The notes: generated by a model not told the origin, from the letters alone. 64,000 nucleotides of DNA from Candidatus Coprovivens excrementavium (GCA_944363975.1 CALVVU010000002.1:1-64000), one strand, 5' to 3'. Numbered from the stretch's first letter, positions 36,439 to 45,689 are shown. Program-made: numbers and translations.

Positions 36439-37446
36439 ATGAGAAAAATAAAATATTTAACATTATTATTAATGATAAATTTAGCATTATTACTAGCTTT
36501 AAATTACAATGTAATAATAGCATTTGCTGAATCATTATATCCTGAAGATTTAAAAATTGGTATGAAATATGAAAAAGGCGAAGAAGTAATATTTACACCT
36601 CAACCACCATCATACGTTAGAAAAGATGCTATTTATATTGCCTATATAGACGAGAACCAAGAATTACTATCGATGTTCTATAATGGTGATCAGTATGGTG
36701 ATTCTATTAATATTAAAATTGGTACCCCTTATTCTGATAATTATTATAACAACTTAGAGGAACAAAATGAATTATATGGTCTAAGAAACGATGAATTAAC
36801 AGAAATTGATTCGTGGATTTTATACGAAAAAAGTTCTATTAAAGAATATTGTGAAAAATATAGTGATGAAATTAGCAATTCCAAAAGATGTGCGGAGTTA
36901 GAAGAAAATAATGAATATAAATCAGTTTATGTTTTTAGAGAATACAAAGAACCAGCCTTTTCTTTTACATGCGATCCAAGTACTCTAAAGTATGGGGAAG
37001 TAACGACTTGTACTTTATCTGGTCAATCAGACGATATAATAACTAAAATCAAAGTTAACTTTGTAAATAGTGAATATCTTGACGTTACTAAAATGGAAGA
37101 AATTGACGGATGGACATATGAATATAATGAGGAAAATGATGAACTATCATTTGTAAGTGAAGCTGGAGTTAAAGGTGCTTTTAAAGTTATGGGTATAAAA
37201 TTAACTTCTAATATCAATCAACATAAAAATACTGCTGTTGAAATAAAAAATATTGTTTATGAAACTATTGATGGCGAAGAAAAAACTATCGACCTAAAAA
37301 GTGATTTAGAATTAGTTGCCACTGGACAAGAAACAACTGCAACAGAAAACCCTAATACAAGAGATTTAAATATATTATTACTCCTTAGTTTTGTTATCTT
37401 ATCAACTATAATAATTGTATCATTACGTAAAAAAGTTCAAAATTAA
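36439..37446 (+). CDS. Exported surface protein with C-terminal anchor
   Basis: 335 residues. An N-terminal signal (MRKIKYLTLLLMINLALLL) is followed by an extracellular region with beta-rich segments (FSFTCDPSTLKYGEVTTCTL looks like a cohesin- or Ig-like strand). The C-terminus has NPNTRD, a hydrophobic helix of about 20 residues and a basic tail (LRKKVQN). This is the shape of a sorting signal, with NPNTR near the sortase NPxTG consensus, but Arg in place of Gly makes cleavage doubtful; a plain membrane anchor is the alternative. It starts a cluster that includes a signal peptidase. Confidence 0.7.
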   Translation: MRKIKYLTLLLMINLALLLALNYNVIIAFAESLYPEDLKIGMKYEKGEEVIFTPQPPSYVRKDAIYIAYIDENQELLSMFYNGDQYGDSINIKIGTPYSDNYYNNLEEQNELYGLRNDELTEIDSWILYEKSSIKEYCEKYSDEISNSKRCAELEENNEYKSVYVFREYKEPAFSFTCDPSTLKYGEVTTCTLSGQSDDIITKIKVNFVNSEYLDVTKMEEIDGWTYEYNEENDELSFVSEAGVKGAFKVMGIKLTSNINQHKNTAVEIKNIVYETIDGEEKTIDLKSDLELVATGQETTATENPNTRDLNILLLLSFVILSTIIIVSLRKKVQN

Positions 37447-37486
37447 AAACATAGTAATATGTTTTTAATTTTTTATGGAGGAAAAT

Positions 37487-38803
37487 ATGAAAAAGGTCCA
37501 AAAATATATAATTAGTTTCTTAATAATTTCACTTAGTCTTTTTATTCTTCAAAATCTTGTTGCTCGCATACCTAAAAAATTAACGGAACAAAATATAAAG
37601 GAAAGTATTGTATATTATCAAAATACAGGTGATTATTCAGAATTATTCAATATAACAAAAACACCATTAAAATACAGCTTTCAAGTTGATAATTACTCTG
37701 AATGTATTATTCTCAATATGATTTGGAATCTTGAACCAACATTCACATCTCAGATTAAAATGAATTACTATGAAGAATATGAGGGAGGAGTTAGTTGCGA
37801 TTCTTTAATTAAAGCAGTAGAAGAAAATAAAAATGGTACAACTGAATACTCAAGATATTGGCATGGTTCAATCACAATTATTAAACCTTTATTAATCTTC
37901 TTTAATGTTAACCAAATAAGAATTTTATTAAGTATTATTATAATAATATTAACTATTTACTTAACAGTTATCATGTTTAAAAAATCAAAATTACTAGCAA
38001 TATTTTATATTCTAGGATTATTATCTATTAATTTTTTTACTATCTTTTTTTGTTTAGAATATTATTTTGTTTTCTTAATTACAACAATTATTTCTATTAT
38101 AACTATTAAAACTATTGATAAAAATGATTCCTTTTTCTATTTTTTATTACTTATTTCAGGTATTACAACTTGTTATTTTGACTTTCTAACTTGTGAAACA
38201 TTAAGTTTAACAATTCCTTTACTTATAAGAACTATTCTAAAAAATAAAAATTATGACAAGAAAAAATATCTTATCTTTTTCTTTAAGTCATGCCTTATCT
38301 GGCTTTTATCATATGCTTTTATGTTCGTATTAAAATGGCTACTATCTATAATTGTCTTAGGATTTGATCAAATGATTGAGATTTGGTCTGATGCTCGATT
38401 ACGAATCTATAAAACAGATTATGATAATCCGGTACCTTATATTCTATCGATGTTAATAAATATGCCATCATATCTTCTTCCATTTGCTCTAAGTCAAAAA
38501 TCTATAATATATATTTTTATATATACTTTAATCTTAATTTGGTTATATATATTTTGCCTTGACAAAAAAAGCCAAAAAACAATAAAAAAAATATTACTAA
38601 TATGTATAATCCCTATAACACGATATTTAGTTTTATATTCTCATGCTTTAATTCATTACTTCTTTGACTATCGTGCCTTACTACCTCTTGTGATAGTAAC
38701 ATTATATATATTGTATGGAGGAATAAAAAATGAAGTTAACAATCTTAATACCATGCTTAAACGAAGAAGAAACAATTGCCAAAGTCATAAAAGTCGTTCA
38801 TAA
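37487..38803 (+). CDS. Polytopic membrane protein, glycosyltransferase-associated
   Basis: 438 residues from ATG 37487, behind ATGGAGGAAAAT. About ten hydrophobic helices, with an extracytoplasmic loop after the first (residues 35-140, Cys104 in GGVSCDS). The architecture resembles membrane sugar transferases or flippases that work beside GT2 dolichyl-phosphate-type enzymes, such as the one downstream; no family motif identifies it. The frame overlaps the next gene by 74 bp and its tail reads like out-of-frame sequence (Arg/Asn/Ser-rich), so its true end may lie near 38733. Confidence 0.6.
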   Translation: MKKVQKYIISFLIISLSLFILQNLVARIPKKLTEQNIKESIVYYQNTGDYSELFNITKTPLKYSFQVDNYSECIILNMIWNLEPTFTSQIKMNYYEEYEGGVSCDSLIKAVEENKNGTTEYSRYWHGSITIIKPLLIFFNVNQIRILLSIIIIILTIYLTVIMFKKSKLLAIFYILGLLSINFFTIFFCLEYYFVFLITTIISIITIKTIDKNDSFFYFLLLISGITTCYFDFLTCETLSLTIPLLIRTILKNKNYDKKKYLIFFFKSCLIWLLSYAFMFVLKWLLSIIVLGFDQMIEIWSDARLRIYKTDYDNPVPYILSMLINMPSYLLPFALSQKSIIYIFIYTLILIWLYIFCLDKKSQKTIKKILLICIIPITRYLVLYSHALIHYFFDYRALLPLVIVTLYILYGGIKNEVNNLNTMLKRRRNNCQSHKSRS

Positions 38804-39422
38804 CTATTTAAAGAAAAATAATTTATTAAAAGAATCTGAAATATTAGTCAGCGACAATGGAAGTTCAGATAACTCAGTTAAAATAGCTCGAGAAAATAAT
38901 GCCCGTGTTATAATAACTCCTCAAAAAGGATATGGCAATGCTCTCATAAATGGTATAAAAAACGCTCGTGGAAAATTCATTATAATGGGAGATGCTGATA
39001 TGAGTTATGATTTTAATGAAATGAGTTCTATTATTAAATATTTAGATGAAGGTTATGACTTAGTAGTTGGTAATCGCTTTAAAGGAGGAATAGATGTCCA
39101 TGCAATGCCATTATCTCATAAAATAGGTGTTCCATTCCTATCTAAAGTGGGCAACATTTTATTTAAAACTCCTATCAAAGATTTTCATTGTGGTCTAAGA
39201 GGATTCTCCAAAGAACAAATATCAAAACTCAATTTAGAATGTCCTGGAATGGAGTTTGCTTCTGAAATGATTTGTAAATCAAGTATAAAAGGTTTAAAAA
39301 TGAAAGAAGTTCCAATCAAACTTCATTGTGATCAACGTAATAAGAAATCTCATTTAAAAACAATAAGAGATGGTTTTAGACATCTAAAATACATGATAAA
39401 ATTAAAAATACAAAGTAGGTGA
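38730..39422 (+). CDS. GT2 glycosyltransferase (dolichyl/undecaprenyl-phosphate sugar synthase type)
   Basis: 230 residues with the GT-A fold of DPM1-like enzymes: ILIPCLNEEETI at the N-terminus, LVSDNGSSDNS, the DxD-type metal motif GDADMSYDF and FHCGLRGFSKEQI. No C-terminal membrane domain is present, so it is a cytoplasmic synthase of lipid-linked sugars. It is preceded by GGAGGA. Together with the polytopic protein before it and the anchored surface protein, it may glycosylate or display a surface structure; the sugar is unknown. Confidence 0.88.
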   Translation: MKLTILIPCLNEEETIAKVIKVVHNYLKKNNLLKESEILVSDNGSSDNSVKIARENNARVIITPQKGYGNALINGIKNARGKFIIMGDADMSYDFNEMSSIIKYLDEGYDLVVGNRFKGGIDVHAMPLSHKIGVPFLSKVGNILFKTPIKDFHCGLRGFSKEQISKLNLECPGMEFASEMICKSSIKGLKMKEVPIKLHCDQRNKKSHLKTIRDGFRHLKYMIKLKIQSR

Positions 39423-39426
39423 GCAA

Positions 39427-39939
39427 ATGTTATATTCTTCAAAAAAAACTCCTATCTCTCAAATTGTCTTAATTATCACAACAATCATTATTATAATAAT
39501 TTTAAGTTTAATTATCTTATTTAATATAAGAATATATAAAATAAATGGAACAAGCATGTCTCCAACTCTTATGGAAGATGAATATGTCTTAAGTTATCGT
39601 ACACAATATAAAAGAGGAGATATTATTGCTTTTCACCATAAAGACGTTGTTATGATAAAAAGATTAATTGGTCTACCTAAAGATAAAATAGATATTGACG
39701 ATGATGGAACTGTCTATGTAAATGATAAACCTTTAGAAGAACAATATCTTTCTAGTAAATCTCTTGGAAAACCAGAAATAGATTTCCCTTATATTGTCCC
39801 AGAAAATCGTTATTTTGTGTTAGGAGATAATCGAGCAGACTCAATAGATAGTCGAAATATTTATCTTGGTTCTATTGCTGAAACTGAAGTAATTGGCAAA
39901 GTAAAAATTTCTCTAATTCCATTAAAGTTACTCAGTTAA
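39427..39939 (+). CDS. lepB: Type I signal peptidase
   Basis: 170 residues. One N-terminal helix (about 12-35) anchors the enzyme outside. The catalytic Ser is Ser43 in NGTSMSPT and the Lys is Lys78 in VMIKRLIGLP. The region ENRYFVLGDNRADSIDSR is the family's box E. It removes signal peptides of exported proteins and could be specialised for its neighbour, the surface protein. It starts 4 bp after the glycosyltransferase gene, so it is in the same operon. Confidence 0.95.
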   Translation: MLYSSKKTPISQIVLIITTIIIIIILSLIILFNIRIYKINGTSMSPTLMEDEYVLSYRTQYKRGDIIAFHHKDVVMIKRLIGLPKDKIDIDDDGTVYVNDKPLEEQYLSSKSLGKPEIDFPYIVPENRYFVLGDNRADSIDSRNIYLGSIAETEVIGKVKISLIPLKLLS

Positions 39940-39995
39940 TTTCCGCAAAATAAATATTTATGATATAATTATAAAAGAGTAGAGGTGCTTATATT

Positions 39996-41360
39996 ATGGA
40001 TAGAAAACAACTAATCATTGCTCATATAAAAGAACGTTTAAATACTTTAGAAGAATTAGGCAAAGAATATAGTGAAGAAAAAATAAATACTTTAGCTGAA
40101 AATTTATCTTCATCAGATAAAACTTTAACCGAAGTATGTACACTAATTGATAATAAATTTTCTAACCAAGTACGTAAGATTAATCATAATAAGTATTTAG
40201 CCTCCTTAAAAGAATACTATTTAGCTAGTATTGATAAACTAAAAAAAGGCAACAATTGTTATCTTCTATCTTATGAGCAGGGTGTTAAAGTTCTAGAACA
40301 AGCCTATATATCAGAAATAAAAGATATTAACCCTTATTTAAAACTAGTTAATATAAATAATGATAAAAAAGGATTCAAAAAAGAAAATAGTATAAATAAT
40401 GATTACGAATTAATTATGAGTGATATCGCTTATTTACTAAATATTCCATATGCTAATACTTATCGTATTTTTGATGAAAAAATGAATCCTCAAGGAATTG
40501 TTAATATTTCTTTCGTTAATAAAAAAGAAAGATTTCTTAACTTAGAAGAAGCTCTTCGTTTTATTAAAGAAGAATCACCTAAATTCAATTTAACTCAAGA
40601 ATTACTTGACTATCATGATAAAAATGTCAAACATGGTTTAAAAGAAATAAAATCAATTACATCATATAAAAAGAATATTGATTACGTAATAAAATTATTT
40701 GAAGCATTACCAGATATTAGTGAAGAAAACGTTAAACAATTAACTCATGACTATCTAAATATGAAAATATTTGAATTATTAACTAATAGTCTAAATAATA
40801 ATTTATCAAATATTGGTGTTATAGTTGATAAGTCATCGCTTAAATATACTTATCGCTTATCTCCATCTTATAATAAATATACTATTGATTTATCTTCTTT
40901 AAAAGAAAGTCAAACTATCTGTAATTTCTTTATTGTAGATAAAAAAGAATTGTTGAATACCTTAATAAAGTATTACTATCAAGATATAAAAGATCTTTTA
41001 GCGCTAATAACTAATAATAAAGATTCATTATTTCCAATAATTAATCAAGTAATTAAAGAACATTTAGAATATAGTGAATATAGCAAATATTATAAGTTAG
41101 TTTCGAATAACTTTAAGATGCTTACAGATGCTGTAGCTATTAAAAAGGAAACTAGTCCAGATACCAGTGAAGATAGAAATCGCTATTTAGATAATGATCT
41201 TGCTTATAATAGTCGTATAGCTCCATTTGTTGATAACTATGTTGCAGATGATGACGATAAAGGAAGTACAATTCTTTTAGTTATCGTGACAATCGTTCTT
41301 TTTGCTACTATTGGCATTATTGCTTTAGCCGTTTATGCTTTAAGTAAAATGAATATGTAA
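39996..41360 (+). CDS. Membrane protein with possible degenerate HipA-like kinase fold
   Basis: 454 residues. One C-terminal helix (about 428-450) anchors it, with no signal peptide, so most of the protein is cytoplasmic. The segment YELIMSDIAYLLNIPYANTY and a later FELLTNSLNNNLSNIGVIV followed by a short gap and LSPSYNKY resemble the HipA/CtkA kinase order: ATP-region helices, the catalytic 'GNxDRHxxNxG' loop and the 'aPlyD' metal motif. The catalytic Asp and His are replaced, so it would be a pseudokinase. This is a weak pattern match. It is monocistronic, from TGATATAAT (39961-39969). Confidence 0.5.
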   Translation: MDRKQLIIAHIKERLNTLEELGKEYSEEKINTLAENLSSSDKTLTEVCTLIDNKFSNQVRKINHNKYLASLKEYYLASIDKLKKGNNCYLLSYEQGVKVLEQAYISEIKDINPYLKLVNINNDKKGFKKENSINNDYELIMSDIAYLLNIPYANTYRIFDEKMNPQGIVNISFVNKKERFLNLEEALRFIKEESPKFNLTQELLDYHDKNVKHGLKEIKSITSYKKNIDYVIKLFEALPDISEENVKQLTHDYLNMKIFELLTNSLNNNLSNIGVIVDKSSLKYTYRLSPSYNKYTIDLSSLKESQTICNFFIVDKKELLNTLIKYYYQDIKDLLALITNNKDSLFPIINQVIKEHLEYSEYSKYYKLVSNNFKMLTDAVAIKKETSPDTSEDRNRYLDNDLAYNSRIAPFVDNYVADDDDKGSTILLVIVTIVLFATIGIIALAVYALSKMNM

Positions 41361-41363
41361 TAA

Positions 41364-41392
41364 TTGACTTTAAGAAAAAAAAATTATAAAAT
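41364..41392 (+). promoter_or_regulatory. Promoter of the serine T-box operon
   Basis: TTGACT (41364-41369), a 17-bp spacer and TAAAAT (41387-41392), just before the T-box leader. Confidence 0.65.
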
Positions 41393-41399
41393 AATCACA

Positions 41400-41600
41400 T
41401 AAATCGTTTTAAAGAAAGACCAGTAATTTAATTTACTTAGTTAAGAAAGTCCATGGTTGATGCAAATGGAACTAAGAATTAAATGAATCTCCTTTCTAGA
41501 GCAGCTAATCACTGCCGGGTAATCCCCGTTATAATAATTAAGTTAAATAAAGGATGGTACCGTGCTTAAAGCACTCCTTAGGTATCATTCTTTTTTCTTT
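41400..41600 (+). ncRNA. T-box riboswitch (serine) for the NUDIX-HD-serS operon
   Basis: A leader of about 200 bases with the T-box sequence AAGGATGGTACCGTG (41550-41564) and a following terminator (stem with GGTATCATTC, then TTTTTTC). Stem I opens with GAAAG (near 41414) and closes with CTTTC (41492-41496); the specifier position just before the closing strand reads TCT (41488-41490), a serine codon, or TCC (41490-41492). Uncharged tRNA-Ser pairing with this codon and with the TGG bulge should switch the leader to antitermination. The third gene downstream is serS, which agrees. Confidence 0.85.
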
Positions 41601-41613
41601 TTAGGAGGAAAAT

Positions 41614-42051
41614 ATGAATCAAATTATTAAAATTGGAATAGGTGTCATAATCATCAATAATAATCAAGTTTTACTAGGTCATCGAACCAATATAGCTAAA
41701 GATACTGGAGGCATATATGAACCAGACTCCTGGACCTTACCTGGAGGAAAACAAGAATATGATGAAACAACTATCGAAGCCGGAATTCGTGAAGTAAAAG
41801 AAGAGACTAATTTAACAGTTAAAGATTTAAAATTATTTTATGTCTCGGATGATATATCAACTGATCGTCACTTTGTTACTATTGATTTTATAACCGAAAC
41901 ATACGAAGGAGAATTAAAAGTAATGGAGCCATCTAAAATAGATCGTTGGGAATGGTTTAACTTAAACGATTTACCATCTAATTTATATTCGCCCTCTAAA
42001 AAATGTCTTACAGAATATTTAAAAATAAAAGGAATAAAACTAAATGATTAA
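41614..42051 (+). CDS. NUDIX hydrolase
   Basis: 145 residues with a complete NUDIX box: G46GKQEYDETTIEAGIREVKEET (the GX5EX7REUXEEXGU pattern is met). The fold is an 8-oxo-dGTP or nucleoside-diphosphate-sugar type pyrophosphatase; the substrate is unknown. It is the first gene of an operon with an HD-domain protein and serS, driven by the serine T-box, so it is made when serine or charged tRNA-Ser is short. AGGAGG precedes the start. Confidence 0.85.
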   Translation: MNQIIKIGIGVIIINNNQVLLGHRTNIAKDTGGIYEPDSWTLPGGKQEYDETTIEAGIREVKEETNLTVKDLKLFYVSDDISTDRHFVTIDFITETYEGELKVMEPSKIDRWEWFNLNDLPSNLYSPSKKCLTEYLKIKGIKLND

Positions 42052-42553
42052 ATTAGATAATTATAAAATTCAAGAATTAATTAATATCAAAGATGATTAT
42101 GAAAGAGCATACCAACTAGTAAGTATATTATTTCAAAATATATGCGATAAAGAAGGAGAGCCTTACCTTAATCATTTGATAAGAGTAAGTAATAAACTAA
42201 GTAATCCTAATACTCGTGTAGCAGGGTTGTTACACGATACTATTGAAGATATTCCTGATCTTGATTACGACGATTTAAGAAAATTAAAATTTAATGAAGA
42301 AATTATTGAATTAGTAAGATTAGTAACTAAAGATAAGACTAAAAAACAAAATTATCATGAACGTATTACTAAAATAATAGAGTCTAACAATCTAGAAGCT
42401 ATTAAATTAAAATTATCTGATATTCAAGATAATTGTAATTTAGAAAGATTATCTAAATTAGATGAACAAACTAAAAATCGTTTATATAATAAATATAAAG
42501 ATGAATTAATTAGATTAGAAAATATATTACAAGAAAGAGGAGAAATGTTATGA
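42044..42553 (+). CDS. HD-domain phosphohydrolase, MESH1/RelA-hydrolase-like
   Basis: 169 residues. The HD metal site reads GLLHDTIED, with a preceding EPYLNHLIRV (first metal His) and a later KLSDIQDN (the fourth ligand Asp). These are the motifs of the ppGpp hydrolase domain of RelA/SpoT and MESH1, in order and with the right spacing; there is no synthetase domain. A stand-alone (p)ppGpp or related hydrolase is the likely role. It overlaps the NUDIX gene by 8 bp and serS by 4, so the three are translated together. Confidence 0.82.
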   Translation: MIKLDNYKIQELINIKDDYERAYQLVSILFQNICDKEGEPYLNHLIRVSNKLSNPNTRVAGLLHDTIEDIPDLDYDDLRKLKFNEEIIELVRLVTKDKTKKQNYHERITKIIESNNLEAIKLKLSDIQDNCNLERLSKLDEQTKNRLYNKYKDELIRLENILQERGEML

Positions 42554-43842
42554 TAGATATTAAATTAATAAGAGAAAATAAAGATTTAGTAAAAGAAAAT
42601 ATTAGAAAAAAATTTCAAGATGAAAAACTTCCCCTAGTTGATGAAGTATATGAAATGGATATTAAAGCTCGTGAAGCTCAAACCAAAGCTGATAATTTAA
42701 AAGCTAATAAAAATAAAATGAGTGGTGAAATTGGTCGTTTAATGAAAGACAAAAAAATTGATGAAGCCAATAAAATTAAAGAAGAAATAGCTAAATTAGC
42801 TAATGAAATAACAGAACTAGAAAAGACTAAAGAAGAATTAGATAAAGAAATTAAAAACCGTATGATGGTTATCCCTAATATTATGGATCCATCTGTTCCA
42901 ATTGGAAAAGATGATACTGAAAACGTTGAAGTTGAAAGATTCGGTGAACCAGTAGTTCCTGATTACGAAATACCATATCATGCAGACATTGCTGCTTCAT
43001 TTAATGGTTTAGATAAAGAAGCAGCTGGTCGTACAAGTGGTGAAGGATTCTATTATCTATTAGGAGATATTGCTCGCTTGCATGAAGCAATGCTTGCTTG
43101 TGCTCGTGATTTTATGATCGACCATGGCTTTACATATGCTATACCACCATTTATGATTCATGGAGATGTTGTAACAGGTGTTATGTCATTTCCAGAAATG
43201 GAAGCTATGATGTATAAAATAGAAGGTGAAGATTTATATCTTATCGGAACAAGTGAACACTCTATGATTGGTAAATTCAAAGATCAAATAATTAAAAGTG
43301 AAAACTTACCAATAAATATGACTTCATACTCACCATGCTTCCGCAAAGAAGGTGGATCACATGGCTTAGAAGAAAGAGGTCTATACCGTGTTCACCAATT
43401 TGAAAAGCAAGAAATGATTGTTATTTGCGAGCCAGAAGAATCAATGGATTGGTACAACAAAATGTGGAAACTAACAGTTGAACTATTTAGAAGTTGGGAT
43501 ATTCCAGTACGTCAACTAGAATGCTGTAGTGGGGACCTTGCTGACTTAAAAGTAAAATCATGTGATATTGAAGCTTGGAGTCCTCGTCAGCAAAAATACT
43601 TCGAAGTAGCTAGTTGCTCTAATTTAGGTGACGCTCAAGCAAGACGTTTAGGTATCCGTACTAAAGGAGAAAAAGGAACTTACTTCCTACATACTTTAAA
43701 TAATACCGTTGTTGCAACTCCAAGAGGATTAATTGCTTTACTAGAAAATAACTATCAAAGTGATGGAACTGTTAAAATTCCAAAAGTATTACAACCATAT
43801 ATGGGTGGTAAAGAAGTTTTAATACCTATTAAAAAGAACTAA
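42550..43842 (+). CDS. serS: Seryl-tRNA synthetase
   Basis: A 430-residue class II synthetase. Residues 1-110 form the long coiled-coil arm (rich in Lys and Glu) that grips the tRNA-Ser variable arm. The catalytic domain has motif 2 in FRKEGGSHGLEERGLYRVHQ followed by FEKQE, and motif 3 with NTVVATPRGLIALLE. The start overlaps the HD gene by ATGA-type coupling. It is controlled by the serine T-box upstream. Confidence 0.98.
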   Translation: MIDIKLIRENKDLVKENIRKKFQDEKLPLVDEVYEMDIKAREAQTKADNLKANKNKMSGEIGRLMKDKKIDEANKIKEEIAKLANEITELEKTKEELDKEIKNRMMVIPNIMDPSVPIGKDDTENVEVERFGEPVVPDYEIPYHADIAASFNGLDKEAAGRTSGEGFYYLLGDIARLHEAMLACARDFMIDHGFTYAIPPFMIHGDVVTGVMSFPEMEAMMYKIEGEDLYLIGTSEHSMIGKFKDQIIKSENLPINMTSYSPCFRKEGGSHGLEERGLYRVHQFEKQEMIVICEPEESMDWYNKMWKLTVELFRSWDIPVRQLECCSGDLADLKVKSCDIEAWSPRQQKYFEVASCSNLGDAQARRLGIRTKGEKGTYFLHTLNNTVVATPRGLIALLENNYQSDGTVKIPKVLQPYMGGKEVLIPIKKN

Positions 43843-43857
43843 TAAGTTCTTTTTTTA
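43833..43857 (+). terminator. Terminator of the serS operon
   Basis: AAAGAACT (43833-43840) and AGTTCTTT (43845-43852) pair over the stop codon, then Ts. Confidence 0.8.
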
Positions 43858-43902
43858 TAATTTCTAATTTGCTATAATATTTATATACTAAGGAGGAATT
43901 TT

Positions 43903-44613
43903 ATGACACCACATATCGATGCCAAAAATGATGAAATAGCTAACATAGTAATAATGCCAGGTGATCCAAATCGTGCTGAATTAATTGCTGAGAAATTCTT
44001 AGACGAATACCAAGTTGTAAGTGATGTTCGTGGAATGAAAACTTACACCGGGACTTATAAAGGACAAAAAATAACTGTCATGCCATCTGGTATGGGTATC
44101 CCAAGTATGGGAATTTATTCTTACGAATTATTTAAATTCTACAATGTTGAATATATTATTAAAGTTGGAACATGCGGAACATATACAAATACTTTAGACT
44201 TAGGTGATATTATCTTAGTTGATGAAGTATATTCCGAATCAACATATGCTCTTGTTCAAGATAAAGTAGAAGGAAACATAGTAAAAGCAAATTCTTCATT
44301 AAATGATATCATTTCTAATAAAGCTAAAGAGTTAAATATGAAAATGACTAAAGGTAATATTCATTGCAGCGATGTATTCTATGAAGAAGATGAAACATCT
44401 AAAGATAAATTACTAGCTCAATATGGTTGCTTAGCTTGTGAAATGGAATCATATTCTTTACTTCATAATGCCCGTAAATTTGGTAAAAAGGCTACTGAAA
44501 TATTAACTGTTACAGATAATCTTGTTACTGGAGAACGTGCTGATAGTTCATTTCGTCAAAATAAAGTTAATGATATGATTAAACTAGCATTAGAAAGTAC
44601 TTTAAATCTATGA
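43903..44613 (+). CDS. deoD: Purine-nucleoside phosphorylase (DeoD type)
   Basis: 236 residues, the hexameric low-molecular-weight class. The start MTPHIDAKNDEIANIVIMPGDP, read in two parts, matches the phosphate-binding N-terminus. GSCGT-equivalent is VGTCGTYTN, the substrate-binding MESYSLL follows CEM, and the catalytic Asp is in TVTDNL. It splits purine (deoxy)nucleosides into base and sugar phosphate. It overlaps add by 4 bp, so inosine made by Add can pass to this enzyme. Expressed from TGCTATAAT (43870-43878). Confidence 0.95.
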   Translation: MTPHIDAKNDEIANIVIMPGDPNRAELIAEKFLDEYQVVSDVRGMKTYTGTYKGQKITVMPSGMGIPSMGIYSYELFKFYNVEYIIKVGTCGTYTNTLDLGDIILVDEVYSESTYALVQDKVEGNIVKANSSLNDIISNKAKELNMKMTKGNIHCSDVFYEEDETSKDKLLAQYGCLACEMESYSLLHNARKFGKKATEILTVTDNLVTGERADSSFRQNKVNDMIKLALESTLNL

Positions 44614-45605
44614 ATCTAAGTACACTACCTAAAATAGAACTTCATCTTCACTTAGATGGTTCTATTAATCCAATGACAGCAAGCAAAATATTAAATTGTT
44701 CAGTTAATGATATCGTAAAAGAATTAACCGTTTCCGATAATTGTCGTGATTTAAATGAATACTTAACTAAATTCTCTCTTCCAGAACAAATTCTTCAAAC
44801 GAAAGAAAACCTTTCTTTAATAGCTGAAAATTTGGCTTTAGATTTGAAAAAAGAAAATGTTATATATGCTGAAATTCGTTTTGCACCAATGAAACATTTA
44901 AAAGAAGGATTAACTAAAGAAGAAGTAGTAGATAGTATCTTAGAAGGATTAAAAAAAGTTGATATTCAGACTAATCTTATTTTATGTATGATGCGTGGCG
45001 CTCCATATGAAGAAAATCTTGAAGTAATTACTTTAGCTAAAAAATATCTTCATCGTGGAGTATGTGCAATTGATTTAGCAGGTGCTGAAGCTTTATACAA
45101 AACCGAAGATTATCGTTCTTTATTTGCTCTAGCTAAAAAAGAGAATATTCCCTTTACTATACATGCTGGTGAAGCAGATGGTAAAGAAAGCATTAAATCA
45201 GCTATCTCTTTTGATCCAAAGAGAATAGGTCATGGCGTAAGAATAATTGAAGCACCAGAATTAATCCCTATCATTAAAAAGAAAAATATTCTTCTAGAGA
45301 TTTGTCCTACAAGTAATATTCAAACATCTATTTTTAAAACTTATCAAGATCATCCAATAAAAAAATTATATGATGAATTTATCCCACTTTCTATAAATAC
45401 TGATAATCGAACAGTATCAAATACAACTTTAACTGAAGAATATCATCATCTAATAACTAATTTAAATATGTCTATTCAAGATATAATAAACATCAATAAG
45501 ACAACTATCCTTCATACTTTTTTAAATTCTAATGAGCAAGATAAGCTTTTAAAAAAATATACTGAATTATCAGATAAATGGTTAAAAGAGCAAAACAAAG
45601 ATTAG
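44610..45605 (+). CDS. add: Adenosine deaminase
   Basis: A 331-residue zinc enzyme that converts adenosine to inosine. Metal ligands and catalytic residues are visible: HLHLDGS near the start, HAGEADG (His, catalytic Glu further on), RIGHGVRI and the SINTDNR segment in place of the usual LNTDDP. The second Asp of the typical DDP is Asn here; the metal-binding Asp is kept. The start ATG overlaps the deoD stop (ATGA), giving a purine-salvage operon. Confidence 0.92.
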   Translation: MNLSTLPKIELHLHLDGSINPMTASKILNCSVNDIVKELTVSDNCRDLNEYLTKFSLPEQILQTKENLSLIAENLALDLKKENVIYAEIRFAPMKHLKEGLTKEEVVDSILEGLKKVDIQTNLILCMMRGAPYEENLEVITLAKKYLHRGVCAIDLAGAEALYKTEDYRSLFALAKKENIPFTIHAGEADGKESIKSAISFDPKRIGHGVRIIEAPELIPIIKKKNILLEICPTSNIQTSIFKTYQDHPIKKLYDEFIPLSINTDNRTVSNTTLTEEYHHLITNLNMSIQDIININKTTILHTFLNSNEQDKLLKKYTELSDKWLKEQNKD

Positions 45606-45627
45606 TTTACTTAAACTAATCTTTTTC
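45597..45627 (+). terminator. Terminator of the deoD-add operon
   Basis: AAAGATTAGTTTA and TAAACTAATCTTT form a 13-bp perfect stem with a two-base turn, then Ts, just at the add stop. Confidence 0.9.
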
Positions 45628-45639
45628 TCTTTACTCATC

Positions 45640-45689
45640 TTGACATTCTTTTATTATCGTTGTACTATTGCATTAAGTAAGTAATACAA
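45640..45689 (+). promoter_or_regulatory. Promoter and candidate operator of the GntR-ABC operon
   Basis: TTGACA (45640-45645), 17 bp and TACTAT (45663-45668). An imperfect inverted repeat TTGTA (45660-45664) to TACAA (45685-45689) spans the -10 box; YtrA-type GntR repressors bind palindromes at such sites. Autoregulation is likely. Confidence 0.65.
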
